64,000 nt of DNA from Gemmobacter megaterium (lineage in GTDB: Bacteria > Pseudomonadota > Alphaproteobacteria > Rhodobacterales > Rhodobacteraceae): the NCBI RefSeq assembly GCF_900156815.1, contig NZ_FTOT01000001.1:866679-930678 (forward strand). Direction: 5' to 3'. Both the position numbers and the translations under genes were made by a program. Numbering within the stretch: the stretch's first letter is position 1; each line of letters starts with the position of its first letter. A model generated the notes under the pieces. It ran no database searches, had not been told where the DNA came from, and was given only the letters and a program-made list of their open reading frames with translations. This document shows positions 63,914-64,000 of the stretch, one piece after another.

Positions 63914-64000
63914 GAGCTACCCCCCGAAATTCGGACACTGACATAAGCTACGATTTGCAGTCTGCTGATCTTCGACGAGAAGGAGATCAGAAATGTCGAA
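63914..64000 (+). mobile_element. Left end of an IS3-like insertion sequence (partial)
   Basis: TGAGCTACCCCCCGAAATTC followed by GGACACTGAC resembles the terminal repeat of a common IS3-family group. An AAGGAG ribosome site and ATG at 63993 (codons MS-) start a gene cut by the window end, at the expected distance for orfA of such an element. Confidence 0.6.

Overview
The window looks like a GC-rich alphaproteobacterial chromosome of the Rhodobacterales type (Paracoccus/Rhodobacter-like). This rests on an nrdR-ribD pair, an IalB-type periplasmic protein, an OlsB-type ornithine lipid acyltransferase, a large B12-dependent ribonucleotide reductase (nrdJ) and GC-rich codon use. The host was inferred from gene content alone.

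Layout. (1) 1-13974 is ordinary chromosome: ialB, a HerA-like ATPase, ribD/nrdR, olsB, msrB, an ECF sigma/anti-sigma pair followed by a fasciclin gene and a DUF4394 gene, an ABC ATPase, an RTX calcium-binding protein, a DUF1223 protein and a small unknown gene. (2) 13975-55906 is a ~42 kb genomic island in the 3' end of a tRNA-Asn gene. A 19-bp piece of the tRNA 3' end is repeated at both ends, and a tyrosine integrase sits next to the intact tRNA. The tRNA's probable terminator has been left on the far side of the insertion. (3) 55969-64000 is chromosome again: an MBL-fold hydrolase, a small unknown gene, an XRE regulator, a sensor kinase, nrdJ, and the start of an IS3-like element.

The island is packed with defence and toxin-antitoxin genes: hipBA; an OLD-family ATPase/TOPRIM gene with a truncated HSDR_N-like partner; an Abi_C gene; a complete Pycsar pair (PycTM membrane effector and PycC cyclase); an XRE/HEPN-like pair with duplicated operators; a DUF262-DUF1524 (GmrSD-like) gene; an ADP-ribosylglycohydrolase/GIY-YIG operon; vapBC; a type I restriction-modification operon; an unpaired hipA-like gene; a compact operon with four calcineurin-type metallophosphoesterases and a HAD phosphatase; mqsRA; a DUF6880 gene; and a second recombinase module (HTH protein, short leader ORF, two tyrosine-recombinase-like proteins). 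Between these lie fragments of IS5 transposase, phage capsid, HNH nuclease, pilin, GIY-YIG and DUF6880 genes, so the island was built by repeated insertion and rearrangement.

Four points stand out. The hsdS gene is split at a G8 tract into two half-subunits whose frames would fuse if one G were added, as expected for a phase-variable specificity subunit. The four-phosphoesterase operon matches no defence system I know. The two halves of one IS5 transposase lie about 4.4 kb apart in opposite orientation and would nearly rejoin if the Pycsar/Abi segment were inverted. The noncoding region before hsdM carries iteron-like and tandem repeats.
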